A model generated the notes under the pieces. It saw only the letters and a list, made by a program, of their open reading frames with translations, did not search any database and was not told where the DNA came from. The position numbers and the translations under genes were made by a program. From positions 124,001 to 188,000 of the forward strand of contig NZ_JACHNY010000001.1 in the NCBI RefSeq assembly GCF_014199625.1: a stretch of DNA of 64,000 bases, in the 5' to 3' direction. The DNA is from Sphingomonas abaci. GTDB taxonomy: Bacteria > Pseudomonadota > Alphaproteobacteria > Sphingomonadales > Sphingomonadaceae. Below, piece by piece: positions 1 to 8,397 of the stretch. Positions within the stretch are counted from its first letter, which is position 1; each line of letters starts with the position of its first letter.

Positions 1-468
1 GTCGCCAGCCAGGTGGATACGGCGATACGGAGCCGCTTGCGACACGGCCCAGCGATCAGCGCCATCGGGCGGGCGTATCGTCAGGTTCTCCGCGCCGCGC
101 CAGAAATTGACCAGGGCCATGCCGTTCGCCCAATCCGCCTCGGCATGGACATGGCCGGTCACGGTCACGTCGCCCGGCCTGGCGCCCATCCCCGCGACCT
201 GGGTGAAGAAGCCGACATTGATGTCGAGTCGATGGTTGCCTGGCTTGAGCAGGATCGCACGGCGCCTGTCGGTGAAATGCGCGCGTTCCTGCTCCTTGAA
301 CCAGCGGGCGATGATCGCCTGCGCACCCGGCGCGCCGGGATCGACGACGAGGACGTTGGGCCCCAGATCGGGATCGCGGCCGGCTGCGACCGGCGTCGAT
401 CGGGCGACCGCACCGATCCCGATCGCGGCCATGCCGGCGACCATCCCGCGACGCGTCGTCGTCTTCAT
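1..468 (-). CDS. Secreted protein, partial (Tat-type signal; coagulation factor 5/8-type/adenylyl-cyclase-like family)
   Basis: Reading frame open from the ATG at 468 to the window edge (156 codons), so the C-terminus is missing. The start is preceded by an AGGAGAG ribosome site. The N-terminus has a twin-arginine run (TTRRGMVAG) and a hydrophobic Ala/Gly stretch, consistent with Tat export. The mature part reads like the family often annotated as coagulation factor 5/8 type or adenylyl cyclase-like: it has the LKPGNHRLDINVGFFTQVAG segment followed by NFWRGAENL and WAVSQAAPYRR blocks. These blocks usually begin a right-handed beta-helix-like extracellular protein of unknown substrate. The family call comes from memory of these conserved blocks; the function is not known. 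It is divergent from the serine hydrolase at 768. Confidence 0.6.
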   Translation of the reverse strand, partial: MKTTTRRGMVAGMAAIGIGAVARSTPVAAGRDPDLGPNVLVVDPGAPGAQAIIARWFKEQERAHFTDRRRAILLKPGNHRLDINVGFFTQVAGMGARPGDVTVTGHVHAEADWANGMALVNFWRGAENLTIRPPDGADRWAVSQAAPYRRIHLAGD

Positions 469-767
469 CCCGGCCTCTCCTGCGTCGCGCCGCCGCATCG
501 ATGGTCCTCCTTGTCCTGGCCCGATCGCCACGACCATTCTCCGGCGGAGAATGCGAACGCATGACGGGCGCGCGCATACATGCCCCTGTTCCCAGGCGCA
601 TGCATGGAAAATCGAAGCGCAGCCGTGACGTCGCGGAGACGGTGACGGGCATCCCCGCCGGGCGAGAGGCCGATCGGTGCACGCGAGACGCCTGGCCCGA
701 CAAGTGGCTGGACAACCAGCCAGATAAGTGGATTGCCGTACCGTGGCCGGGATGGAATGATGCCGCG

Positions 768-2123
768 ATGCGGATATCAAGCTCAGCCGTCCTCGCCCTC
801 CTCCTGTCGGTGCCCGCGACCGCACAGATCGTCGCCCAGCCTTCCGCCGGCGCCTATCCGCGCGCCGTGGCGGCGGGCTACAAGGCGGCACTCTACTGCT
901 CGGGCCTATTCAACGCCGGGCGAACCCCGGCGCAGATCGATGCCGACGAACTGACCGGCATCTATCCCGAATACGACAAGATCGTGCCCACGCTGATCGC
1001 GCGGGTCGACCGCCCGCGCCGATCCGTCGCCGTCACCTTCGATCGCGCGCTGCCGCCGCGATACGCGGTGTGGCGTGACGGTCGCGGCTGCATGACGCTG
1101 CCGATCGGCAGCACGGCACCGGCAGGCGGCGGATCGGCGGCCCTCCCGCCGATTGCGGGCGCGGACCCCCGGCCGTGGCCGCAGGGCGATGCCGGGATCG
1201 CCGCGCGCCCTTCCGCGCGACTGACCGCAGTGGTCGGCAAGGCGTTCGCCGATGGCTATGGCGCCGGCGCCAAGACGGTGGGCGTGATCGTCGTGAAGGA
1301 CGGCACGGTCGTCGCCGAACGTTATGGCAGCGGCTTCGGACCCTATGTGTCGAATCGGACCTGGTCGGTCGGCAAGTCGATCGCCGGAACGCTGATCGGC
1401 CTGGCCGATGCCGGCGCGCTCCAGTCACCCGCCGCCGTGCCGCAGTGGAGCGCCGATGATCCGCGGCGATCGATCACGCTCGACAGCCTTCTGCGCATGG
1501 CGTCGGGCCTGCACAGCGACACCGCCGGCAACCGCACCGACGCGATCTATTTCGGCGGCACCGCCGTGGACGAGCAGGCGGTCTCCTGGCCCCTGGAGGC
1601 GCGGCCTGGCACGCGCTTCCGCTATGCCAACAACGACATCCTCCTGGCGGTCTACGCCACGCGCCAGCGGATCGGCGAAGACCGGTATCGCACATGGCCG
1701 AACGAATTGTTCGGCACGCTCGGCATGGCGCATACGGTCGCCGAGACGGACTGGCGCGGCAACTACGTCCTCTCCAGCCAGGTGTGGTCGACCGCCCGCG
1801 ATCTCGCACGGCTCGGGCTGTTCTGGTCCCAGGACGGGGTCTGGTCGGGCCGACGCCTTTTGCCGGCAGGCTGGATGCGCACCATGACGACGCCCAGCGG
1901 ACCGCAACCGCCAAGCGGGCCCGGCTATGGCGCGACGATGTGGCTGTTCGGCCCGGAACAGGGGCTGCCGGTCGGCAGTTTCGCCGCCCAGGGCAATCGT
2001 GGGCAATATGTGATGGTCATTCCTGCGCGGCATCTGGTGATCGTCCGGCGCGGCGAGGATCCCGGCGTGGCCCGTTTCGACATCGCGCGCTTCGCCGCCG
2101 ATGTCGCCGCGGCGCTGCCCTAG
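768..2123 (+). CDS. Secreted serine hydrolase, beta-lactamase/penicillin-binding-protein fold (class C-like)
   Basis: 451 residues from the ATG at 768. The frame is open further upstream, but only this start gives an N-terminal signal peptide (MRISSSAVLALLLSVPATAQ). The catalytic SxxK motif is SVGK at residues 200-203 and the YxN motif is YAN at 286-288. A GNRG segment near 409-412 sits where the third (KTG-like) motif is expected. The family includes esterases, D-aminopeptidases, 6-aminohexanoate-dimer hydrolases and true beta-lactamases. The TWSVGKS and RYANND context resembles the esterase/nylon-hydrolase type more than a resistance enzyme, so the substrate is not assigned. The first 150 residues of the mature protein are an extra N-terminal region. 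It probably acts in the periplasm. No partner gene is evident. Confidence 0.8.
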   Translation: MRISSSAVLALLLSVPATAQIVAQPSAGAYPRAVAAGYKAALYCSGLFNAGRTPAQIDADELTGIYPEYDKIVPTLIARVDRPRRSVAVTFDRALPPRYAVWRDGRGCMTLPIGSTAPAGGGSAALPPIAGADPRPWPQGDAGIAARPSARLTAVVGKAFADGYGAGAKTVGVIVVKDGTVVAERYGSGFGPYVSNRTWSVGKSIAGTLIGLADAGALQSPAAVPQWSADDPRRSITLDSLLRMASGLHSDTAGNRTDAIYFGGTAVDEQAVSWPLEARPGTRFRYANNDILLAVYATRQRIGEDRYRTWPNELFGTLGMAHTVAETDWRGNYVLSSQVWSTARDLARLGLFWSQDGVWSGRRLLPAGWMRTMTTPSGPQPPSGPGYGATMWLFGPEQGLPVGSFAAQGNRGQYVMVIPARHLVIVRRGEDPGVARFDIARFAADVAAALP

Positions 2124-2827
2124 GCTATGATCCGGTCGAGCGGGATCATAGCGATGCCGGCCCATGATCCGGCGCGCTGTTGATCCGCGAACGCCGCCTC
2201 GGACAATACGGCCAGGACGGTCCTGCTGCGGCCCGCCAGCAGGGTGATCTCGACCTCGCCACTGCCCTGCCCGCGGCGGCCGGCGCGGTGTCATAGCGCC
2301 TAGCGGAAAGCGAGGCGGCGGCGGCCACGAGACCCGCATCACACCATTCGCCCGCCCTCCCCTTTTCCGTCCCGGAACGTTCACATATCCGCGCGTCGAC
2401 GGTCACCGCGGAGCGTCCGCCCGTTCCGGAACGTTGAAGCATCCGTCCGGACGAGAGGCTGCAATGGCAGCTCCCCACCCGGTCCCCATGGGTTCAACGC
2501 TACGCACGCTTGGTTGGCCACATGCGCGGTAGCACCGAGGCTGGACGATGATCGATCCGCGACGAAAGACCCGTACGGCTGGATAGAGCTCGACCGGCCC
2601 GCGCTGGAGGGAACGACCGTTCCCGCTCGCTGATCCGGTCCGGAGCGCCCGGTCGACGTCTTTCCGAGCCGGTCGCGCTGGCACCGCACGATAGATGTGA
2701 CATAGACGCAACAGCGGAACGACAATATTTTTTCTTCGAAGATCAGACCTTTGTTCCATATGGTCAAGGACGCCAACCCCGCCGTAACAATTGTGCAACG
2801 CCGCGAAGCGGCACGTCACAGGGGGAA
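2124..2827. other. Intergenic region with palindromic GTTCCGGAAC elements upstream of the receptor gene
   Basis: About 700 bases without a supported gene. The interesting part is 2371-2454, where CCGGAACGTT occurs twice (from 2372 and 2426). The second copy overlaps the perfect palindrome GTTCCGGAAC (2423-2432), and GTCCGGAC (2445-2452) follows. These could be operator sites for the receptor gene at 2828, but this is inference. An A/T-rich patch around 2725-2760 may contain the promoter. A short reading frame on the minus strand just downstream of 2290 looks protein-like but has no start codon. Confidence 0.3.
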
Positions 2828-5701
2828 ATGATGCGCCGTATGTCCTGGATGATATGGTCGTCGAATCTGGCGCTGGGCGCCGGGCTTCTGTTCGCCGCGA
2901 CCGGAGCCGCCGCTCAGTTGGCCACCGATCCGCAATCGCCCACCGCCGCGGCCACGACCGATGCGCCGGTCGACGACATCGTCGTCACCGGGTCGCGGAT
3001 CCGTCGCGATCCCCTCGACCAGCCGTCGCCCATCACCACCGTCGACGACGCCGCCATCGCGCGGACCGGCCTTTCGTCGATCGCCGATGTGCTGCAACGC
3101 CTGCCTGCCTCGTCGGGCGGGCTCAACTCCAAGTTCAACAGCTCCGGCAACTTCGGCAATCCGCCGGACGGGGGCGGCGTCGGTGCGGGATCGGCCGTGC
3201 TGGACCTGCGCTATCTCGGCGCAAAGCGTACGCTGGTGCTGGTCGACGGCCTCCGCTTCGTCAACGGCGCATCCGCCAGTGGCATACCGTCGACCGTCGA
3301 CCTGAACTCCATCCCTACGTCGATGATCGAGCGGATCGAGGTGCTGCAATCCGGGGCGTCGCCGCAATATGGGTCGGACGCGATCGCCGGCGTGGTGAAC
3401 ATCATCACCAAGCAGAACCAGAAGGGCTTCAAGGGCTCGGCGCAATATGGCGAGTATCTGGGTGACGGCGACGGCAAAACCCAGGACTATCAGCTCAGCT
3501 ACGGCATCGGCAGCCAGGGGGTCCATGTCGTCGCGGGCGGATATTACACCAAGCAGGGTGCGGTGAGCGCGGCCGACCGCACGATCTCGCAATTTCCCAA
3601 TCCGGGCCAGACCAGTTGCGCCGACCCGATCGGTGGATGCTCCAGCTTCACGCCGCTCGGCCGCTTCCTGGTCAACGGCCAGAACCTGACCCTGCGCGGA
3701 CCGGTGGCCAATGGTCGGCCGGTCTATGATCCCACCCTGGCGACAGGCGATTTCAAGGCGTTCACGGCGGCCGACCGCTATAATTTCGCCCCGTTCAACT
3801 ATTTCCTGACGCCGGTCGAACGCTATGGCGGCTTCGTTAACACCCGCGCCGAATTCTCCGACGCGCTGAACCTGCGCGTGAAGGCGGTCTATAATCGTCG
3901 CAATTCGCAGAACCAGGCCGCGTTCCTGCCGCTGGGCATCGGTCCGGATGTCGGCAACGGCAATCTGCTCGACACGCTGTCGGTGGATGCCACCAATCCC
4001 TACAACCCGTTCGGCGTGACGTTGACGCCGGGACAGAACTACACCGCCATCTTCCGACGCCTGGTCGAAGCGGGGCAGCGCACCTACAGCCAGCAGGTCG
4101 ACACCATGTCGCTGACCGGCACGCTCGACGGCAAGTTCCAGATGTTCGGCCGCAACTGGTATTGGGACGCCAATGCGGTGATCGGCTATAACGATGCCAA
4201 GCAGTTGTTCACCGGCAACATCAACGCGGCGCGACTGGCCCAAGCGATCGGGCCGATCAGCCAGTGCACCGGCGCGTGCGTGCCGTTCAACTTCTTCGGC
4301 GGCGTCGGTTCGGTCACCCCGGCAATGCTCGCCTATATCGGCTTCGACGAGCGCGACCGCAGCCGCCAGGTGCTGAACGACTATACCGCCAACCTGTCCG
4401 GCGAAGTGTTCGACCTGCCCGGCGGTCCGGTCGGTATCGCAATCGGTTATGAGCATCGCTACCAGTTCGGCAGCTTCACGCCCGACCCGGTCATCCAGGC
4501 CGGGCTGGGCGCCGACATTCCGGCACAGGCCGCCAGCGGCCGTTTCAATGTCGACGAGGTCTATGGCGAAATCCGCTTGCCGCTGCTCCGCGACATTCCC
4601 GGCATCCAGTCGCTGGAGCTGAACGGCGCGGTCCGCCACTCGAATTACTCGACCTTCGGCGGCAACACGACGTTCAGCGGTGGCGGTCTGTGGAAACCGG
4701 TCAGCGACCTGCTGCTGCGCGGCCAATATGCGGAATCGCTGCGCGCGCCGTCGATCGGCGAGTTGTTCGGCGCGCAGTCCCGGTTCGACGCCTCGATCGA
4801 CGACCCCTGCACCAGCGCGAGCGGCGGCCTCTTTCAGTCGAACGCGACCGTCCGGGCCAACTGCATCGCCAATGGCGTTCCCGCCAACGGCAGCTATGCC
4901 GAACCTTCGGGCCAGTTGCCGGTGTTGACCGGCGGCAACCGCGAGCTGCAACCGGAGACGGCGCGCACCCTGGTGTTCGGCGGCGCCTATAGCCCGCGCT
5001 GGGCGCGCGGCGGCGGATTGTCGGCGCTCAGCCTTGAGGTGAACTACTACGACATCAAGGTGAACGGCGCGATCGCCTCGATCCCGGCGCAGGTCCTGCT
5101 CAGCCGGTGCGCGCAGACCGGCGACGCCCTGAGCTGCGCCGCGGTACGCCGGGCGCCGAGCGGCATCGTGACCGCGATCAACGGTTTGCTGCTCAACACC
5201 GGCGGCATCCGCACCAAGGGCGTCGACGCCACCCTGACGATCCGCTCCGGCGAGACCGGCGCGGGCCGCTTCGGCCTGTATGTGTCGGGCAATTACCTGC
5301 TGAAATATAGCGAGCGGACGCCCGCGACCACCGGCTTCGTGTCGACCGACTATGTCGGCACCGAACGCGGCTCGCCCGACCAGACCTACCCGCACTTCAA
5401 GGGGCTGGGCACGATCGACTGGTCCGTCGGCCCCGTCACGGCCAGCGTCACCGGGCGCTATATAGACAATGTGCAGGAGATCGCGGCCGACAACGCGCTG
5501 AAGAGCCGCTTCTATGGCGACGTCCAGCTCCAGTTCCGCCCCGCTTGGCTGGAGTCGAAGCTGGCGCTGACGCTTGGCGTCAACAACGTCTTCGACAAGG
5601 ATCCACCCGCCTGCTTCAGCTGCAGCCTCAACAATTACGATCCAACGACGTACGACATCCCGGGCCGGTTCGGCTATCTTCGGCTGTCCTACGGCTTCTG
5701 A
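2828..5701 (+). CDS. TonB-dependent outer-membrane receptor
   Basis: 957 residues. Two adjacent ATGs (2828, 2831) lie behind a GGGGGA ribosome site at 2821-2826; spacing slightly favours the second. A signal peptide ending in GAAAQ is followed by a TonB-box-like IVVTGSRIRRDP segment near residue 55. The plug domain follows, with LVLVDGLRFVNG, IERIEVLQSGASPQYGSDAIAGVVNIIT, then a large beta-barrel ending in the aromatic terminus LRLSYGF. The VVTGSRIRR plug type is expanded in Sphingomonas and Caulobacter and takes up substrates across the outer membrane using TonB energy. The substrate cannot be read from the sequence: there is no adjacent transport or catabolic gene and no N-terminal STN signalling domain. 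A hairpin follows the stop codon. Confidence 0.93.
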   Translation: MMRRMSWMIWSSNLALGAGLLFAATGAAAQLATDPQSPTAAATTDAPVDDIVVTGSRIRRDPLDQPSPITTVDDAAIARTGLSSIADVLQRLPASSGGLNSKFNSSGNFGNPPDGGGVGAGSAVLDLRYLGAKRTLVLVDGLRFVNGASASGIPSTVDLNSIPTSMIERIEVLQSGASPQYGSDAIAGVVNIITKQNQKGFKGSAQYGEYLGDGDGKTQDYQLSYGIGSQGVHVVAGGYYTKQGAVSAADRTISQFPNPGQTSCADPIGGCSSFTPLGRFLVNGQNLTLRGPVANGRPVYDPTLATGDFKAFTAADRYNFAPFNYFLTPVERYGGFVNTRAEFSDALNLRVKAVYNRRNSQNQAAFLPLGIGPDVGNGNLLDTLSVDATNPYNPFGVTLTPGQNYTAIFRRLVEAGQRTYSQQVDTMSLTGTLDGKFQMFGRNWYWDANAVIGYNDAKQLFTGNINAARLAQAIGPISQCTGACVPFNFFGGVGSVTPAMLAYIGFDERDRSRQVLNDYTANLSGEVFDLPGGPVGIAIGYEHRYQFGSFTPDPVIQAGLGADIPAQAASGRFNVDEVYGEIRLPLLRDIPGIQSLELNGAVRHSNYSTFGGNTTFSGGGLWKPVSDLLLRGQYAESLRAPSIGELFGAQSRFDASIDDPCTSASGGLFQSNATVRANCIANGVPANGSYAEPSGQLPVLTGGNRELQPETARTLVFGGAYSPRWARGGGLSALSLEVNYYDIKVNGAIASIPAQVLLSRCAQTGDALSCAAVRRAPSGIVTAINGLLLNTGGIRTKGVDATLTIRSGETGAGRFGLYVSGNYLLKYSERTPATTGFVSTDYVGTERGSPDQTYPHFKGLGTIDWSVGPVTASVTGRYIDNVQEIAADNALKSRFYGDVQLQFRPAWLESKLALTLGVNNVFDKDPPACFSCSLNNYDPTTYDIPGRFGYLRLSYGF

Positions 5702-5707
5702 CGGACG

Positions 5708-5738
5708 CCCCGCAGATGGCCCAGGTCGATCTGCGGGG
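5708..5738. terminator. Stem-loop between convergent genes, probable bidirectional terminator
   Basis: A perfect 10-bp stem (CCCCGCAGAT at 5708-5717 pairing with ATCTGCGGGG at 5729-5738) around an 11-base loop starts seven bases after the receptor stop codon. There is no T-tract on the plus side. Its position between converging transcripts supports a terminator or mRNA-stabilising role. Confidence 0.6.
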
Positions 5739-5870
5739 ACCGGCACCATGTCGGCGGGAGGAACGTTTTTTCCACCGAGATGACCGTGATGGGGCTCAGG
5801 GCGTCTAGCGGCACGGGACCGCGCAATCCGGCGCGCCGACGTGCCAATGGCATGTGCTCCGGCGAGCCGG

Positions 5871-6998
5871 TCAGTCGATGCAGGGTAGCCGGACCAGGAA
5901 GGTGGAGCCCTGCCCGACCGTACTTTCCTTGAGCTGGATGCCGCCGCCGTGCAGCGCCACGAGTTGCCGGACCAGCGCCAGCCCGATACCGAGTCCATCC
6001 GCTGGCCCATGGCCGCGGTCCACCTGCGCAAACAGATCAAAGACCTGCGACTGCATGTCCTGCGGGATACCAACCCCGGTATCGGTGACCTCAATCGCGA
6101 CCTGAGTGCCGGTGCGTTGCGCGGTGAGGGAGATGGCGCCGCCGGGCTCGGTGTACCGGGCGGCATTGGCCAGCAGGTTGCTCAGGATCTGGGCGATGCG
6201 CGCATGGTCGGCATCGAGCCAGATCGGTGCCTCCGGCAAATCGATCGTCAGGCGGTGCTCGCGTGCGTCGATCTGGGGCCGGGTGATCTCCACCGCCAGC
6301 GCGACGGCGTCGGCGAGCAGCATCCGCCCGGTCCGAAGCACGATCTTCCCCTGATCGATCCGGGCCACGTCGAGCAGGTCCTCGATGAGCCGGGTCATGT
6401 GAGCGACCTGTCGCCCCATCTGGTCACGGACTTGCTCCATCGCCTCGTCAGAGCGGCTGCGTCCGAGCAGGTGCACGCCAGCACCGAGCGCCGCGATCGG
6501 ATTGCGCAGCTCATGCCCGACCATGCCGAGAAACGCGTTCTTGCGCCGATCGGCGAGCTGGAGGCTGCGCGTCATCCGCTCGAGCGCGTCACGCTGCTCC
6601 ATGATCTGGCGTCGCTGCTCATACAGATTGAAGAAGACCTCGCTCTTCGATCGCAGAACGCCGGCGTCGATCGGCTTCTGGAGGAAATCCACCGCGCCGG
6701 CCTCATAGCCGCGGAAGCGACGCTGCGCGTCCGCACTGCCGGCCGTGAGGAAGATGATCGGCACGTGACGCGTGCGCTCGTTGCCGCGCAGGAACTCGGC
6801 AAGCTCGAACCCGTCCATGCCGGGCATCTGCACATCGAGCAGCGCCAGGGCGACCTCATGCACCAGCAGCAATTCGAGCGCCTCGTCCCCCGACCGCGCC
6901 TTCAAGCATTCCAGCCCGTCGCGTCGCAGCAGCGCTTCCAGCGCCAGCAGATTTTCGTCGAGATCATCGACGAGCAGGAACTTCACTGGTGCAGACAT
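5871..6998 (-). CDS. Receiver-histidine kinase (response regulator fused to a HisKA/HATPase kinase)
   Basis: 375 residues from the ATG at 6998, five bases after the cheB stop; the frame is open further upstream into cheB. Order of domains: receiver (about 1-125, acidic pocket LVDD and phospho-acceptor D55 in LLDVQMPGMDG, conserved K in LQKP), a linker helix, HisKA with phospho-acceptor H162 in GHELRNP, then HATPase_c with an N-box (NLLANAARY), DTGVGIP and DGLGIGLAL. There is no membrane segment, so it is cytoplasmic. It is the last gene of a four-gene operon and probably receives phosphate on its receiver from the large hybrid kinase at its head, or from CheB/CheR-linked input. This kinase layout with an N-terminal receiver is common in bacteriophytochrome-like and stress-response circuits. 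Confidence 0.9.
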   Translation of the reverse strand: MSAPVKFLLVDDLDENLLALEALLRRDGLECLKARSGDEALELLLVHEVALALLDVQMPGMDGFELAEFLRGNERTRHVPIIFLTAGSADAQRRFRGYEAGAVDFLQKPIDAGVLRSKSEVFFNLYEQRRQIMEQRDALERMTRSLQLADRRKNAFLGMVGHELRNPIAALGAGVHLLGRSRSDEAMEQVRDQMGRQVAHMTRLIEDLLDVARIDQGKIVLRTGRMLLADAVALAVEITRPQIDAREHRLTIDLPEAPIWLDADHARIAQILSNLLANAARYTEPGGAISLTAQRTGTQVAIEVTDTGVGIPQDMQSQVFDLFAQVDRGHGPADGLGIGLALVRQLVALHGGGIQLKESTVGQGSTFLVRLPCID

Positions 6999-7003
6999 TC
7001 GGC

Positions 7004-7561
7004 TCAGGCCAATCGCAGGAGGTACGGGGCTATGGTATTGATTACCAAGCGAACAGCATCGGGGCAAAGCGCGAGGCCGGCGGCCGGCATGGCGCGCACC
7101 TGCGCGGTATCCGGATCTTCGACGATCGCAGTGCCGCCGGCTCGGGCCACGGCGCGTAGTCCCATGGCACCGTCCGCGTTGGCCCCGGTCAGCAAGACAG
7201 CGATCAGACGGCTCCGCATGGCGTCGGCTGCGGTCTCAAACAACAGGTCGATCGACGGGCGGCTGTGGTTGACCGGATCGTCGGCCGACAGCGCCATGCT
7301 GCCACCGGACTCGACGAGCAGGTGATAATTGGCTGGCGCGAAATAGATGGTGCCGGGGACCGGCGCTTGCTTATCCTCGGCTTCGCACACGTGCATCGCG
7401 CACCGCGCCCGGAACAGGGTCACCAATCCGTGGTCGCGATCGGGCGGCACGTGCAGGACGATCAGGATGGGCCGGGGAAACTGCGCCGGCAAAGCAGGCA
7501 GCAGCGTGAGCAGCGCCTGAACGCCGCCGGCGGAGGCACCGATGACGATCATCCCGCTCAT
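7004..7561 (-). CDS. Chemotaxis-type protein-glutamate methylesterase, catalytic domain only (CheB-like)
   Basis: 185 residues. The start ATG at 7561 overlaps the CheR stop as ATGA, which settles the start even though the frame is open for 62 more codons. The catalytic triad of CheB methylesterases is visible: S10 in GASAGG, H37 in LHVPP and D130 in TGANADGAMG. The usual N-terminal receiver domain (about 130 residues) is absent, so activity would not be switched by direct phosphorylation. Stand-alone CheB domains are typical of alternative, non-flagellar sensory operons in which CheB, CheR and hybrid kinases are encoded together or fused. Confidence 0.9.
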   Translation of the reverse strand: MSGMIVIGASAGGVQALLTLLPALPAQFPRPILIVLHVPPDRDHGLVTLFRARCAMHVCEAEDKQAPVPGTIYFAPANYHLLVESGGSMALSADDPVNHSRPSIDLLFETAADAMRSRLIAVLLTGANADGAMGLRAVARAGGTAIVEDPDTAQVRAMPAAGLALCPDAVRLVINTIAPYLLRLA

Positions 7562-8397
7562 CGCTCCCGCCGCTGGTAGATCTTCTCTTCGCGACTGAAG
7601 TTGGCAAAGCCGGCGACATGGTCGGAGAAGCGCAGGCTTTCCTTGTGCCCGAGACCCAGGAATCCCCGCCGAACCAGCGACTCCTCGAAAAGGCCAACCG
7701 CTCGCTCCTGCAAGTCGCGGTCGAAGTAGATCAACACATTGCGGCACGAAATCAGGTGCATTTCTGCAAATGCGGAGTCCGTAGCCAGGCTGTGGTCGGA
7801 AAAGACGACATTGGCGCGGAGGCTGCTGTCGAAGATCGCCCGGTCGTAATCGGCGACATAATAGTCCGACAGTGAGGTACGCGCGCCGGATTTCTGGTGG
7901 TTCTCGGTGAACTTGCGGATCTGATCGAGCTGATAGACGCCCGCCTCCGCAGCTTTGAGCGCCTTGGGATTGATATCGGTCGCGTAGAACAGGGTGCGCT
8001 GGTCCAGCCCCTCTTCGCGGAACAGGATGCTGAGCGAATAGACCTCCTCGCCATTGCTACAGCCCGCCACCCAGACCTTGAGCGAGGGATAGGTGCGCAG
8101 ATGAGGAATCACCCGCTCGCGCAGCGCACGGAAATAGCTCGGATCACGGAACATCTCGCTGACCTGGACGGTCAGGTAGTTCAGCAGCTTCGCCAGCATG
8201 GCCGGGTCGCGCAGCAGTTGCTCCTGCAACGCGGAGAAACTGGCCACGCCCAGTCGCCCCCGCGCCTGGATCAGCCGCCGCTTGATCGAGGCACGGGCAT
8301 AATGGCGAAAGTCATAATGGTACCGCCGGTACAATGCCTCGAGCAGGAGCTCGATTTCGATATCGTCGATATCGGATGGTGCGACCTCGTCGATCAT
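7558..8397 (-). CDS. CheR-type glutamate O-methyltransferase
   Basis: 279 residues from the ATG at 8397, which overlaps the stop of the upstream kinase as ATGA. The N-terminal all-alpha domain (about 1-75) contains YDFRHYARASIKRRL; the SAM-binding domain follows with VWVAGCSNGEEVYSLS, LFYATDIN and LISCRNVLIYFD. These are the canonical CheR motifs. It lacks the C-terminal TPR or pentapeptide-binding extension. Translationally coupled to both neighbours. Its substrate may be the kinase at 8394-11849 or a chemoreceptor such as the one at 17326; the sequence does not decide. Confidence 0.9.
   Translation of the reverse strand: MIDEVAPSDIDDIEIELLLEALYRRYHYDFRHYARASIKRRLIQARGRLGVASFSALQEQLLRDPAMLAKLLNYLTVQVSEMFRDPSYFRALRERVIPHLRTYPSLKVWVAGCSNGEEVYSLSILFREEGLDQRTLFYATDINPKALKAAEAGVYQLDQIRKFTENHQKSGARTSLSDYYVADYDRAIFDSSLRANVVFSDHSLATDSAFAEMHLISCRNVLIYFDRDLQERAVGLFEESLVRRGFLGLGHKESLRFSDHVAGFANFSREEKIYQRRER

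Noticed and set aside
2120..2290. Minus-strand frame ending GSWAGIAMIPLDRIIA that looks coding
   Set aside because: It overlaps the end of the serine hydrolase, an in-frame stop precedes it, and no start codon exists. At most a remnant.
2816..6166. Minus-strand open frame of 1116 codons opposite the TonB-dependent receptor
   Set aside because: High GC and strong third-position bias open antisense frames. The translation is Arg/Ala/Asp-rich without any domain, and the plus strand has a convincing receptor.
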